Shown here one piece after another: positions 55,401 through 64,000 of a stretch of 64,000 bases of DNA. A model generated the notes under the pieces. It ran no database searches, was not told the origin of the DNA, and saw only the letters and a program-made list of their open reading frames with translations. Within the stretch, counting starts at the first letter, position 1. Every line of letters begins with the position of its first letter. This DNA is from Laccaria trichodermophora (taxonomy: Eukaryota > Basidiomycota > Agaricomycetes > Agaricales > Hydnangiaceae): NCBI GenBank assembly GCA_018417955.1, contig JACTVC010000002.1, positions 2,604,001-2,668,000 on the forward strand, given 5' to 3'. The position numbers were made by a program, and so were the translations under genes.

Positions 55401-57049
55401 AAGGTGCAAATAGAAAGCTCGACGGAGTCTTCAGGTATGAACCTGCAGCTCCCGCCCCAGGCACCGCCCCCCACTTCTTATCGTCCGTCCGCGGTTCCTC
55501 GACCGAAAAAACCTGTTGATAGGAAAATGCGAGGCAGCACATTTGCCGACCAAGGGGTCGATTCATGGGCTCCTCGTCCACCACCGGAAGACGTTTATGA
55601 ACGTCTTGAAGAGTTTTTCCCTGAACACGATCTTGATAAACCAGTTATTGAGGCAAGCTCTGGTGGGACCTCTCCTACGACCGCGGAGCCTACGGCCCCC
55701 CCTCCTACACCAATACCCGACAAGGGAAGAGTCAGAGCCAAGAAGTCCATTCGCATTGTCGCCGAAGAGCACAAGAAACGCATCGATCGTACTTCCAAGG
55801 CGGACGCAACGTCATATACAAACAATATGCTTCGCAAGAGGAATACGAAGCTTTGGGGTCTTAGAATGGAAGAAGTGACATCAGAAGCGAAGAGTACATC
55901 CAATTCGTCTCTGTCTGAGTCATCTCCTGGTGGGCCTAGTGAGTAACTTGATGTTATACTCGTTTGGTATCATGTCTGACATCTGTTGTAGCTACCTTCA
56001 AGTGGATGAGAGGAGAGCTGATTGGGAAGGGCACATATGGTCGCGTCTACCTTGCGCTGAATGCAACGACGGGGGAAATGATTGCGGTGAAGCAAGTGGA
56101 ACTTCCGCAAACTCCAAGCGACAAAAATGATTCCCGCCAGGTGACGGTGGTGCAAGCGTTGAAGCTTGAAAGCGAGACTCTGAAGGACCTTGACCATCCG
56201 AATATCGTACAATACCTTGGCTTCGAGGAAACACCCGCAAACTTGAGCATGTGAGCCATCGCGACGCGATACACGGGTTATCACTCAAAAATTCTACAGC
56301 TTCCTCGAATACGTTCCTGGGGGTTCTGTTGGAAGCTGTTTGCACAAACATGGCAAGTTTGCCGAATCTGTCACCAAGTCATTCACGGCGCAAATCTTGA
56401 GTGGCCTGGAATATTTACATTCGAAGGGGATCCTTCACCGAGTAAACTTCTTGTTCTAATCGTCAAAACATCTTGTTCATCGTTGATTTTAGGATTTGAA
56501 AGCAGACAATATCCTTGTCGAAATGTCAGGAGTATGCAAGATATCTGATTTTGGGATATCGAAACGAACAGACGATCTTCACGGGGGCGCCTTTACGGCT
56601 ATGCAAGGAACGGTATTTTGGATGGCTCCAGAGGTCATTAACACCCAGAAGAAGGGGTACAATTTCAAGATTGATATCTGGAGTGTTGGTTGTGTTGTGT
56701 TAGAGATGTGGGCTGGTATGAGGCCCTGGATAGGAGAAGAAATGGTAGCTGTGATGTTTAAAGTATGTTCCGCCTGCCATGCTTGCTACCTCGTAACTAA
56801 TACTTTGCAGCTCTACCAATCCAAACTCCCGCCGCCAGTACCCGAAGATGTCATCTTATCGGAGCTTGCAGATGACTTTAGACGAAAATGTTTCGCAATG
56901 TACGCACTGTATCTCGTCGAGTTCGTATGGGGAGAATTGCTGATGCAACTCTTCTTAGAAATCCTGAGGAGCGCCCAAGTGCTGCTGAACTCAGGAAGCA
57001 TCCTTATCTCATACTCCCGGCGGAATGGGTGTTCACAGGATTTACATAA
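52418..57049 (+). CDS. bck1: MAP kinase kinase kinase, Bck1-type
   Basis: The MAPKKK of the cell wall integrity pathway in fungi. The N-terminal part is long and disordered (Pro/Ser-rich). A short conserved block follows the first intron: [20 protein letters not shown] then [20 protein letters not shown], preceded by [20 protein letters not shown]. The kinase domain is C-terminal: glycine loop [27 protein letters not shown] (Lys), [17 protein letters not shown] and [13 protein letters not shown]. Further on are [11 protein letters not shown] (catalytic loop), [10 protein letters not shown] (DFG) and [12 protein letters not shown] last intron within [19 protein letters not shown] is needed to reach the end EWVFTGFT at 57049. 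Domain order and the conserved block fit Bck1 better than Ste11. Upstream of Mkk1/2 and Mpk1 by pathway knowledge. Confidence 0.9.
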
Positions 57050-57537
57050 AATTTACTAACTCTCGATGACCACACGTACATTTTCATTTTCACTCTTCTT
57101 CCATCTAACTTCAACTTCCATCGGTTCTTGCTTTTCATGACATCCCCGCATACCCTGTGATTTCCATACGGCTCCGCCATACGATAACAAGTGTGTAAAC
57201 AGCGATTTAATCAGCATTTAATTCCATAATTCTCGCACGGTGTTGAATCTGAGAGGCTGTACGACAAGGATAGGTGAAGCGCTGTCAATTGACCAAAACA
57301 CCTCGAGAGCAAAGGGCTAATAACCATCAGGTTGGGTGTGGTCCCTCGTGTTAGGTATCCAAGAATGAGCATCGTCCTACATGAAAAAATCGCGGAATTC
57401 AAAGGACCTAGCATCTGGAGGGAGACTATCATGGTCGAGAAAGCTCGCCTGGCGACATTACGGGTGGGCGAACCACAGACAACAATTTCAAACTGAAATG
57501 CCCCGTATTGTACAATGCGCTATTAAGAAATATTGAT
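57050..57537. other. Convergent intergenic spacer
   Basis: About 490 bp between the stops of the MAPKKK and the CZIB-like gene. A minus-strand frame at 57211-57432 shows no domain. Probably two 3' untranslated regions. Confidence 0.5.
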
Positions 57538-58326
57538 TTAAGCTCTGCTCCACGTACTGCCGATGTCAGAAATGCCGACAGGAAGAGCCGCCTATCGAAG
57601 ATCAGTAGTTGTTTCAGTAACTAGCAGTTAAACCAGATACCTTCTCGTCGTAGTCGTTCCATTCGCCTTCAGTCAAATCGACCTCTGAGAATACCGACCC
57701 TTTCATCCCCTTGCATTTCCAGATACCCTAAAATGACATCAGGGAAGATCTGTTACATTGTGGAAAGAAAATCCTGACTCTGGGATCGAATCCTATGAAT
57801 TCAAGCCCACGGCATTCGATAACAAGCAGTTGCTTAAGTTGCCCATTTTCTGAATCGTAGGCTTTGACAGGCGAAGCTGTTTCGAATTTCGCTGAACTTT
57901 CGCGTTTGCCTGGGAATAGACACCGTTTAAAGTTGCAACGAGCACGAATAGCTTAGCGTACACAATCCACAACGCCACACAAAGTGGGCTTTACTGCCTT
58001 TGCCTCCAGAAACCTCATATTCTTCCTGGGTTTGTCAATGGACATCGAATCTACGTTGAAGATCGGATTATTAAGCGTACTTTGCGGTTGAGAGAGACAA
58101 ACTTGGGGTGAACTTCGTTACAGCTGTTACATTTCACCTATGGCGGTTTAAAGTCAGCTGAAATGAATATTTGAAAAGAAGATGCCAACTTGAAAGAAGT
58201 ATTCAAAGTCATCGCCTGCAGGCTCAAGATCTGTAACATTTTCGAGTTCTGCTTTGATAGAAAGTTGTAGGCGCTTTGGATTGGGTGAATTAATGGCGGT
58301 GTTGAGAGACGAGCACTTACAACCAT
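57538..58326 (-). CDS. CXXC zinc-binding protein, DUF866/UPF0587 (CZIB-like)
   Basis: A small conserved eukaryotic protein of unknown role. Exon 1 is only ATG-GTT; after an intron (GTAAGTGCTC..CCAAAG) the frame reads RLQLSIKAELENVTDLEPAG and DDFEYFF, the family N-terminus. Then come two zinc knuckles, VKCNSCNEVHPKFVSLNRK and FVWRCGLCKREHT, the block VIECRGLEFIGFDPRGIWKC and VDLTEGEWNDYDEKA. It ends SDIGSTWSRA with stop at 57540-57538. About 165 aa with short introns. The two CXXC pairs are intact. It shares a 102-bp divergent promoter with mS35. Confidence 0.87.
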
Positions 58327-58428
58327 TCCTTGAGAATAGTCACCTTGAAGTCAGAGCTGATAAGCTCTGTTTGGCCGTGTAATGCCAGACGTGTTATTTG
58401 ATCTTGTTCAATTTCTGAAGGTTAGCAA

Positions 58429-59306
58429 ATGCTTTCATTTACACGAACTTTGCGCCTTCCTGTCAGCCCCGGGAGTCCCTGCGCGTCTGGGTCATCTCTG
58501 AGGAACCTCAGTTTCTCTTCTCCTGTCCTTGCGCGCCGTACAAAACCTGTGATAGAAGAAGATATCACTGATGATGACTTCTTCGACCTACTCTCGGAGA
58601 AGTCAGAGGTGGCGGACTCGCCTTCGTCCGGTCATCTTATGCTCCGCGAGCAGCGCCAAATGTTACATTATCTCCGACTAATAGAGCATGAGATGCCAAA
58701 ACTCGTTGGTACGTCACACGTATCTTCTGGCCACCAACCTTTCCATTGACCTTTTTTTTTTTTTTTGCCAGCATATCGCAAACCATTTACCCCACCAACT
58801 TCTGCCACTCCTTTAATCGTTCGGTCTCTGGATTATCAAGGAGAACCTCATCTTGCATCCATCAAACGTGTTGTTGTCGTTGCCGTGGATCACCTACCTT
58901 TGCGGACGCCACAGGCCATTCATAAATTTAAACTTCTGGCTGGGCCACGGTGGACGCCGAACCCTCCCACCGATGCAGGGGTGGCCAAAGAGGAGCCATG
59001 GGGTAATGGATATATCAAAATCTCATGCGAAGACCTGCCACGACCTGAAATGAATCTCAAATGGGCGAGTGACACTCTTGACAAACTCGTCGCCGAGGCA
59101 AACGTGAATATCAGTTTTATAATGTCACTTGAATCTGACGGCCGTTCTAGAATACTAAAGCTACTTTTGAAACTGTCCCACTTGACTTGCGACATGTATA
59201 TGCAAAGGCACGTAAAGCGAAAAAGGGTGATCACCTACGTGGCCGTGTTCTTAACCGTCCAACGATCAAAGACTTTCCTACGGAGTGGCTACCAGGTCGA
59301 AATTAG
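58429..59306 (+). CDS. Mitochondrial small ribosomal subunit protein mS35
   Basis: Member of the mS35 (Rsm24/MRPS35) family. The N-terminus LSFTRTLRLPVSPGSPC .. SFSSPVLARRTKP is a mitochondrial presequence. Core: LREQRQMLHYLRLIEHEMPK, then across an intron whose acceptor has a 15-T run (58752-58766) YRKPFTPPTSATPLIVRSLD, PHLASIKRVVVVAVDHLPL and KFKLLAGPRWTPNPP. A further intron (GTGAATATC..TCTAG) joins EAN to NTKATFETVPLDLRHVYAKA, then KKGDHLRGRVLNRPTIKDFP and EWLPGRN, the usual end of the family, with stop at 59304-59306. About 250 aa. Confidence 0.85.
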
Positions 59307-59725
59307 TATGATTCGAAATGGAATATCTTTCTTTGCTTGAATCAAGAACGAACCGTCTTAGCTGCTCTTGTGGCCTGGTGCATCCAAATGTGGTGAGTGG
59401 CAACTTTGGCTTCAAAAACAGCCACGGGACCCGATATCGCAACATATGCAAGGGCGACCGTACAATTCAACTATGCGTCTCATGGAAGAGGACAAAGAGA
59501 CAAAAGACCCTTTGTCCGTGTTTCATGCAGGCCACTGTCCACAAATACGGCAAAGAGGTACTCATTAATGATTTTTGAGCCACCCCAGCAAAGAGGGGGG
59601 TGGCCTACTGTACTATAAAGCAGGCATGGGAGGTGTCTGCCAGGGGTATACCCTTGACGGGCATACTCCGCTCTTGAATTCCGTCGTGCAGCGCACCCAC
59701 ACTCTGACCCGCCTCATTCTCACGA

Positions 59726-60271
59726 ATGCCCACCTTCTCGCGAGACAGTCCGACTGCTATTCGCTTGTCACGCGCAATCCCATATCCACAGGTCGAAGCA
59801 TACAAATATTATACAACGTCAAGCCGTTCCTGCAAGGAGTTCAATGATGATGATTTATTGGCTCTAAGCAGGAAGCAAACAGGGGAGGGCGTTTTCTTGC
59901 CTGACGAGTGGACAAAGCGGGCAGGCGATAGGAAACTTGTCAGAAAAGGACAAAGAACTCTGTTTGATCTCAAAGGAAGGACCATTTATGGAACCTTCGA
60001 CTCGGGTTGTCCCCAACAGACGAAGAGGCACCAAATAGAGCTCATCGACGAGGCATTCTTTGAGAGTCGGAGGAAGAGGGTACGGTTTACGACACCTCCC
60101 AACGCGTCTAACGACAGCACGCCGTTGTCGACACCTGCGCTATCGCACTCCGGGTCAACCGACGACAGCAGTGACGAAGAGTGTAGCGACGGTTGTACAT
60201 CAAGGAGATGTCATTCATGTCGGATGGACGAACTGTTCAAGATGTATATCGACACCAGCAACTGCGCCTAA
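59726..60271 (+). CDS. Hypothetical protein, last exon(s)
   Basis: No family recognised. The 181-codon frame reads EFNDDDLLALSRKQTGEGVF, EWTKRAGDRKLVRKGQRTLF, QIELIDEAFFESRRKRVRFT, a Ser/Thr-rich stretch, and an end with CSDGCTSRRCHSCRMDELF. Upstream frames between 59397 and 59720 (for example one with KRPFVRVSCRPLSTNTAKRY) also look protein-like and may be earlier exons, but I could not join them with confidence. Composition and lack of stops suggest a real gene; the start given is only the first Met of the open frame. Confidence 0.4.
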   Translation: MPTFSRDSPTAIRLSRAIPYPQVEAYKYYTTSSRSCKEFNDDDLLALSRKQTGEGVFLPDEWTKRAGDRKLVRKGQRTLFDLKGRTIYGTFDSGCPQQTKRHQIELIDEAFFESRRKRVRFTTPPNASNDSTPLSTPALSHSGSTDDSSDEECSDGCTSRRCHSCRMDELFKMYIDTSNCA

Positions 60272-60626
60272 GTTATTATTTGGACATTCATTAGATCATT
60301 AATACTATAATTCTATTTTGAACTCATGCCCAACGCATGTTTGTTAAAAAAGGGAACGCGGTGGAGTTGTATGGAACCTCACACACACCAGCATGAAGAG
60401 GAAGATATTCTTCTGGGTAAGATTCGGTGCAGTAAGTAAATTATTCAGTCAGTTGTTGATTGATCGCTAGTCCCTACTTCTACCCAAACCGAAATTGGAT
60501 GTAGTTGCCACTGGGGACAAACAAAGCCAACATCGCCCGACTTCTTTCTCAACTCCCCCCAACTTTAAAGTATTTTTTTACTTGCACCGTTCTTTCCTTT
60601 CCTTCTTCACTCTCGTATTCGCTTAG
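60272..60626. other. Septin promoter region
   Basis: About 350 bp with no gene. The last 80 bp before the septin ATG are pyrimidine-rich (CTTTCCTTTCCTTCTTCACTC), as common in promoters and 5' untranslated regions of highly expressed basidiomycete genes. Confidence 0.5.
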
Positions 60627-62336
60627 ATGACCGACTCATACGCCTCGTCTCGCAATGGCGATGCCTCTAGTCATGGCATTGCCAATGGTTCGAGCCCGTC
60701 GCTCGTCCCAACTGGCCACACCACTGCCATTTCCAACGTCATTCGCAAGAAACTCATGGGCTACGTCGGCTTTGCCAATCTCCCCAACCAGGTCCACAGG
60801 AAGAGCGTGAGGAAAGGGTTTCAATTCACCGCTATGGTTGTTGGTACGTGGCGTGTTTGGTTTTTCGCTATTTGATCCAGTCCTCAATATCAAAGCTTGA
60901 CGCGCTCAGGAGAGTCAGGTCTTGGAAAATCAACATTGATTAACACCCTTTTTAACACCACCCTCTACCCGCCCAAGGAGCCCCTACCACCCGCGGCAGA
61001 GAGGCCCAAAACCGTTGCCATTGAGAGCATTGGCGCAGGTATCTCTATCTAATATAACCTCGCTGAAACGTAGCATTTTTTTGATTCGTTTACGTACAGA
61101 TATCGAGGAGAACGGTGTTCGACTTCATTTAACCGTCGTTGATACTCCTGGGTTTGGTGACTTTGTCAACAACGATGACAGGTAAAGTTCAGTTCTCGTC
61201 CCCGACGTTCACTCACGTCGTTGAGTAAATAGCTGGAAGCCCATTGTGGAGAACATCGAGTCTCGTTTCGACTCGTATTTAGAACAAGAAAATCGTGTCA
61301 ACCGCATCAAAATCGTTGATAACCGTGTGCATGCCTGCCTTTATTTCATCCAGCCTACCGGGCACGCGTCAGTATCATATTTTAACTACATTTGCTCTTC
61401 TTTGACGCTGTCAATTCCAGTTTGAAGCAACTTGATATTGAGTTTATGCGCAGACTTCACACCAAGGTCAATCTGATTCCTGTCATCGCCAAGGCAGATA
61501 CTATGACGGATGAAGAGATTGCCGAGTTCAAGGAGCGAGTGAGTTTATCTTCCTACTTTTTATCCCCTCTTCCTGATCGGACCCGTAAGATTTTGTCGGA
61601 TATCGCCCACCACAACATTCATATCTTCCAAGCTCCCACTTATGATAATGAGGACGAAGAGACCATTGCAGAGGCCGAGGAGATTGCCAGCAAGATTCCC
61701 TTTGCTGTCGTCGGCTCAGACAAGATTGTGACCACTCCTGATGGACGCCAAGTCCGCGGCCGCGCATACCCTTGGGGTGTGGTTGAAGTCGATAACGAAG
61801 AACATTGTGATTTCGTCAAGCTCCGACAAATGCTTGTTCGGACGTACATGGAGGAACTTAGGGAGTACACCAACGATGTTCTCTACGAGAACTGGCGGAC
61901 GGAGAAGCTGCTCAGCATGGGAGTTGCTCAAGATTCGACCGTCTTCAAGGAGATCAAGTAGGTGACAGTCTTTTTCAAACAAATTTCCTACCAATACATC
62001 ATTGTAGCCCCGCGGCAAGGTTGCAGGAAGAGCGTGTCCTGCATGAAGCCAAACTTGCTAAGATGGAGGCCGAGATGAAGATGGTGTTCCAGCAAAAAGT
62101 GCAAGAAAAAGAAGCCAAGCTCAAGCAGTCTGAAGAAGAGTTGTATGCTCGTCACAAGGAGATGAAGGACGCCCTTGAGAAACAACGTGCGGACCTTGAT
62201 GATAAGAAGAGGAAGATTGAGAGCGGCCGACCTTTGACGCCGGAGAAAGCCTCTGTTCGTCGTATTTCTTAATGATTTTCACTCCCTCTGACCTCCTTTG
62301 CAGACTGGTAGGAAGAAGGGGTTCCTTCGCACGTAA
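60627..62336 (+). CDS. cdc3: Septin, Cdc3/AspB class
   Basis: A GTP-binding filament protein at septa and growth sites. N-terminal polar region, then [20 protein letters not shown], characteristic of Cdc3-type septins. G domain: P-loop [20 protein letters not shown] (across an intron), G3 [16 protein letters not shown]4 [16 protein letters not shown]. Septin unique element: [20 protein letters not shown]. The C-terminus is a coiled coil ([40 protein letters not shown]). The end is probably spliced: an intron from GTTCGT (62259) to TTTGCAG gives [10 protein letters not shown] and stop at 62334-62336; read-through would end VRRIS at 62272. Confidence 0.93.
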
Positions 62337-62700
62337 GATACTCTCCGTACGTGAAAATCTGAAGACTTCAGGCTCGCCACCCTCTCTCTTTGGATGTTTC
62401 GTATTGACGATTGCCCCCTCTTCTCTCTTCTCTGTATCATGTCCGTTGATTAAATTAGGTTGTTTTTACTCACTCTTTATCTTCTTGGCTCTCACGAATA
62501 TTCCCCACACTCTTTCGATGGATAACCCCTACTGCCTAGCACTTTTAAGTCCCTGATGTTCTGCGCTACATTTATACCACGATTTTGGCACTTTGACGCT
62601 GAAGGACAACAAGTACAAATGAGATTTGAGTGGCGGTAATTCCTGGTGACTCTTGGGTGACTCTTTGTAGCCCCTCTTGTCCTTATTACTTCACCACCCC

Positions 62701-64000
62701 ATGGCTGATCTTCAAGCTTTATTATCCGCACTTGATATATTCAGTCGCACTCCGGACAAGGCATCGCTAGATAGCGCAAATTCCTGGCTTCAGGATTTCC
62801 AACATTCTGTAAATTGTCTTTCGCCTGTGGCCAGTCTCCCACCCAGCACCTCTGACTGTGTCCAATCGCTCCTTGTCCTAGCCTGAGGCGTGGACGACCT
62901 GCAATGTCCTCCTCCTCTCTCCGGATGCACCTCTTGCAGCCAAGCTTTTTGCTGCGCAAACCTTCAGGGCTAAAGTCAGTCGTTTCAATGTCTCTTTCTC
63001 CTTACGCCATTCGCTGATGGCATTGATTACTCAGGTAACATACGATCTACACCAAGTGGATCCAACTAACTTACTTGCCCTTCGAGACACATTATTGACG
63101 GCGCTGGAGAGATATCATGGTGGTCCCCGTACGATCAACGTCCAACTGTGCCTCGCGATCGCAGGCCTTGCTCTGCAGTTGCCCGCTTGGGACAATGCTG
63201 TCCAGACAATGATTGACTCATTTGGAAGAAATCCAGCTACCGTTCCTACTCTTCTTCAGTTCTTGACTCTCCTCCCCGAAGAGTTGTTTGGAAACACAAA
63301 GATACCGATTACGGTCAGCCTTTCGGCCTTTTTTATCTGCGATTCTGATAGTTTACGTCCAGGATGAAGAATACCGCGAGAGGTCCGCCCAATTGCTGAC
63401 TGCAAATTCGAAACAGATTCTAGAGCTGCTATCGATGTACATCCAGGCACAGGGTAGGCTTCCTCCTGTCTTGTTAATATGTCTTAAACTAAAACACTAT
63501 ATGCAGGTGTAACTTCCACTGTTCAATCTCAAGTCTTTGGGTGTTTGCGCAGCTGGCTGGTCGCCGGCGAGGTAAATGCTCTCGAATTATCGGAGACTCC
63601 TCTCTTCACGTACGCCTTCGATGCCCTGGCATCGGAGGAGCTGTTTGACGCTGCTGTTGACGTCATTTGCGAGTTGATTCACGAAACTCAAGAGATTGAC
63701 GATAACATGCATGTCATCGAGTTGATTGTGCCCAGGGTCATAGCTCTCAAACCCCGGTTGACCGAGCAGAGGGACGACCCTGACAAGATAAGAGGCTATG
63801 CCCGCATTTTTGCGGAAGCGGGTGAAACATATCGTATCCTTCTTTTGCAACACACTGAAACTTTCTTCCCTATCGTCGAGGCGATTGGAGAGTGTTCGGC
63901 CTATCCTGACCTCGATATCGTGCCCATTACCTTCCCATTTTGGATGCGACTTAGTCAAACGATTGGGAAGAAATCTTCATTGTCGCCGTTGTTCTTGAAG
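62701..64000 (+). CDS. mtr10: Importin-beta family protein, Mtr10/transportin-3 type (partial)
   Basis: A nuclear import receptor for SR-type RNA-binding proteins, cut by the window end. Begins ADLQALLSALDIFSRTPDKA, NSWLQDFQHS, then EAWTTCNVLLLSPDAPLAAK, FAAQTFRAKVTYDLHQVD, the importin N-terminal HEAT region. Further exons: LRDTLLTALERYHGGPRTIN, CLAIAGLALQLPAWDNAVQT, FLTLLPEELFGNTKIPIT, VFGCLRSWLVAGEVNALELS and FAEAGETYRILLLQHTETFF. The order matches Mtr10/TNPO3 rather than Kap95 or Crm1. At least three introns. The C-terminal part lies beyond 64000. Confidence 0.85.

Overview
The window looks like nuclear DNA of a filamentous basidiomycete, most likely an Agaricomycete. Genes are packed on both strands and broken by many short introns (mostly about 45-65 bp, with GT..AG ends and CTAAC/CTGAC-like branch points). 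The gene set is typically fungal: Pal1, NoxA, a Bck1-type MAPKKK, a Cdc3-type septin, Cut8/Sts1, a b5-fused sphingolipid desaturase, a Cas1p O-acetyltransferase and Mad2. CDS coordinates run from start to stop codon and include introns. Splice sites were read by eye and checked by frame continuity and family motifs.

Layout. 0.4-8 kb: Pal1 (-), sphingolipid delta-8 desaturase (+), ribosomal protein eL13 (-), a MetE-like methyltransferase (+). 8.4-12.8 kb: a tandem pair of related type I membrane proteins. 13-18.6 kb: an unidentified conserved-looking protein, an acidic protein, TAF5 and Mad2. 18.8-25.3 kb: NADPH oxidase NoxA, a RecQ-family helicase and a small RNase III protein. 25.4-35.6 kb: Nup170/Nup155, a RING-CH E3 ligase, an SLC25 carrier, a Rex4-like exonuclease that has lost catalytic residues, and 1.1 kb of unassigned DNA. 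35.6-44.7 kb: a mitochondrial-looking basic protein, Cut8/Sts1, a spliced apparently non-coding transcript, Cas1p O-acetyltransferase and a rhomboid protease. 44.9-52.3 kb: ankyrin-DIL protein, Rrp15, a frameshifted flavin monooxygenase and Gid8. 52.4-64 kb: Bck1-like MAPKKK, CZIB/DUF866 protein, mitoribosomal mS35, a hypothetical protein, Cdc3-type septin and the 5' part of an Mtr10/transportin-3 importin.

No operon-like system, mobile element, CRISPR array or biosynthetic cluster is evident. Most genes are housekeeping: transcription, nuclear pore and import, ribosome biogenesis, polarity and septation, checkpoint and protein turnover.

The most interesting signals are: (1) a candidate intronic C/D-box snoRNA at 39190-39275, whose guide is complementary over 12 nt to the conserved 18S rRNA segment AUUAGCAUGGAA, inside a transcript with unusually long introns and no visible coding potential; (2) telomere-like CCCTAA repeats upstream of both eL13 and that snoRNA host; (3) a Rex4-like protein whose DxE motif reads S-C-A although its gene is otherwise intact; (4) the duplicated membrane proteins with a conserved HTD..ELPPQYS cytoplasmic tail.
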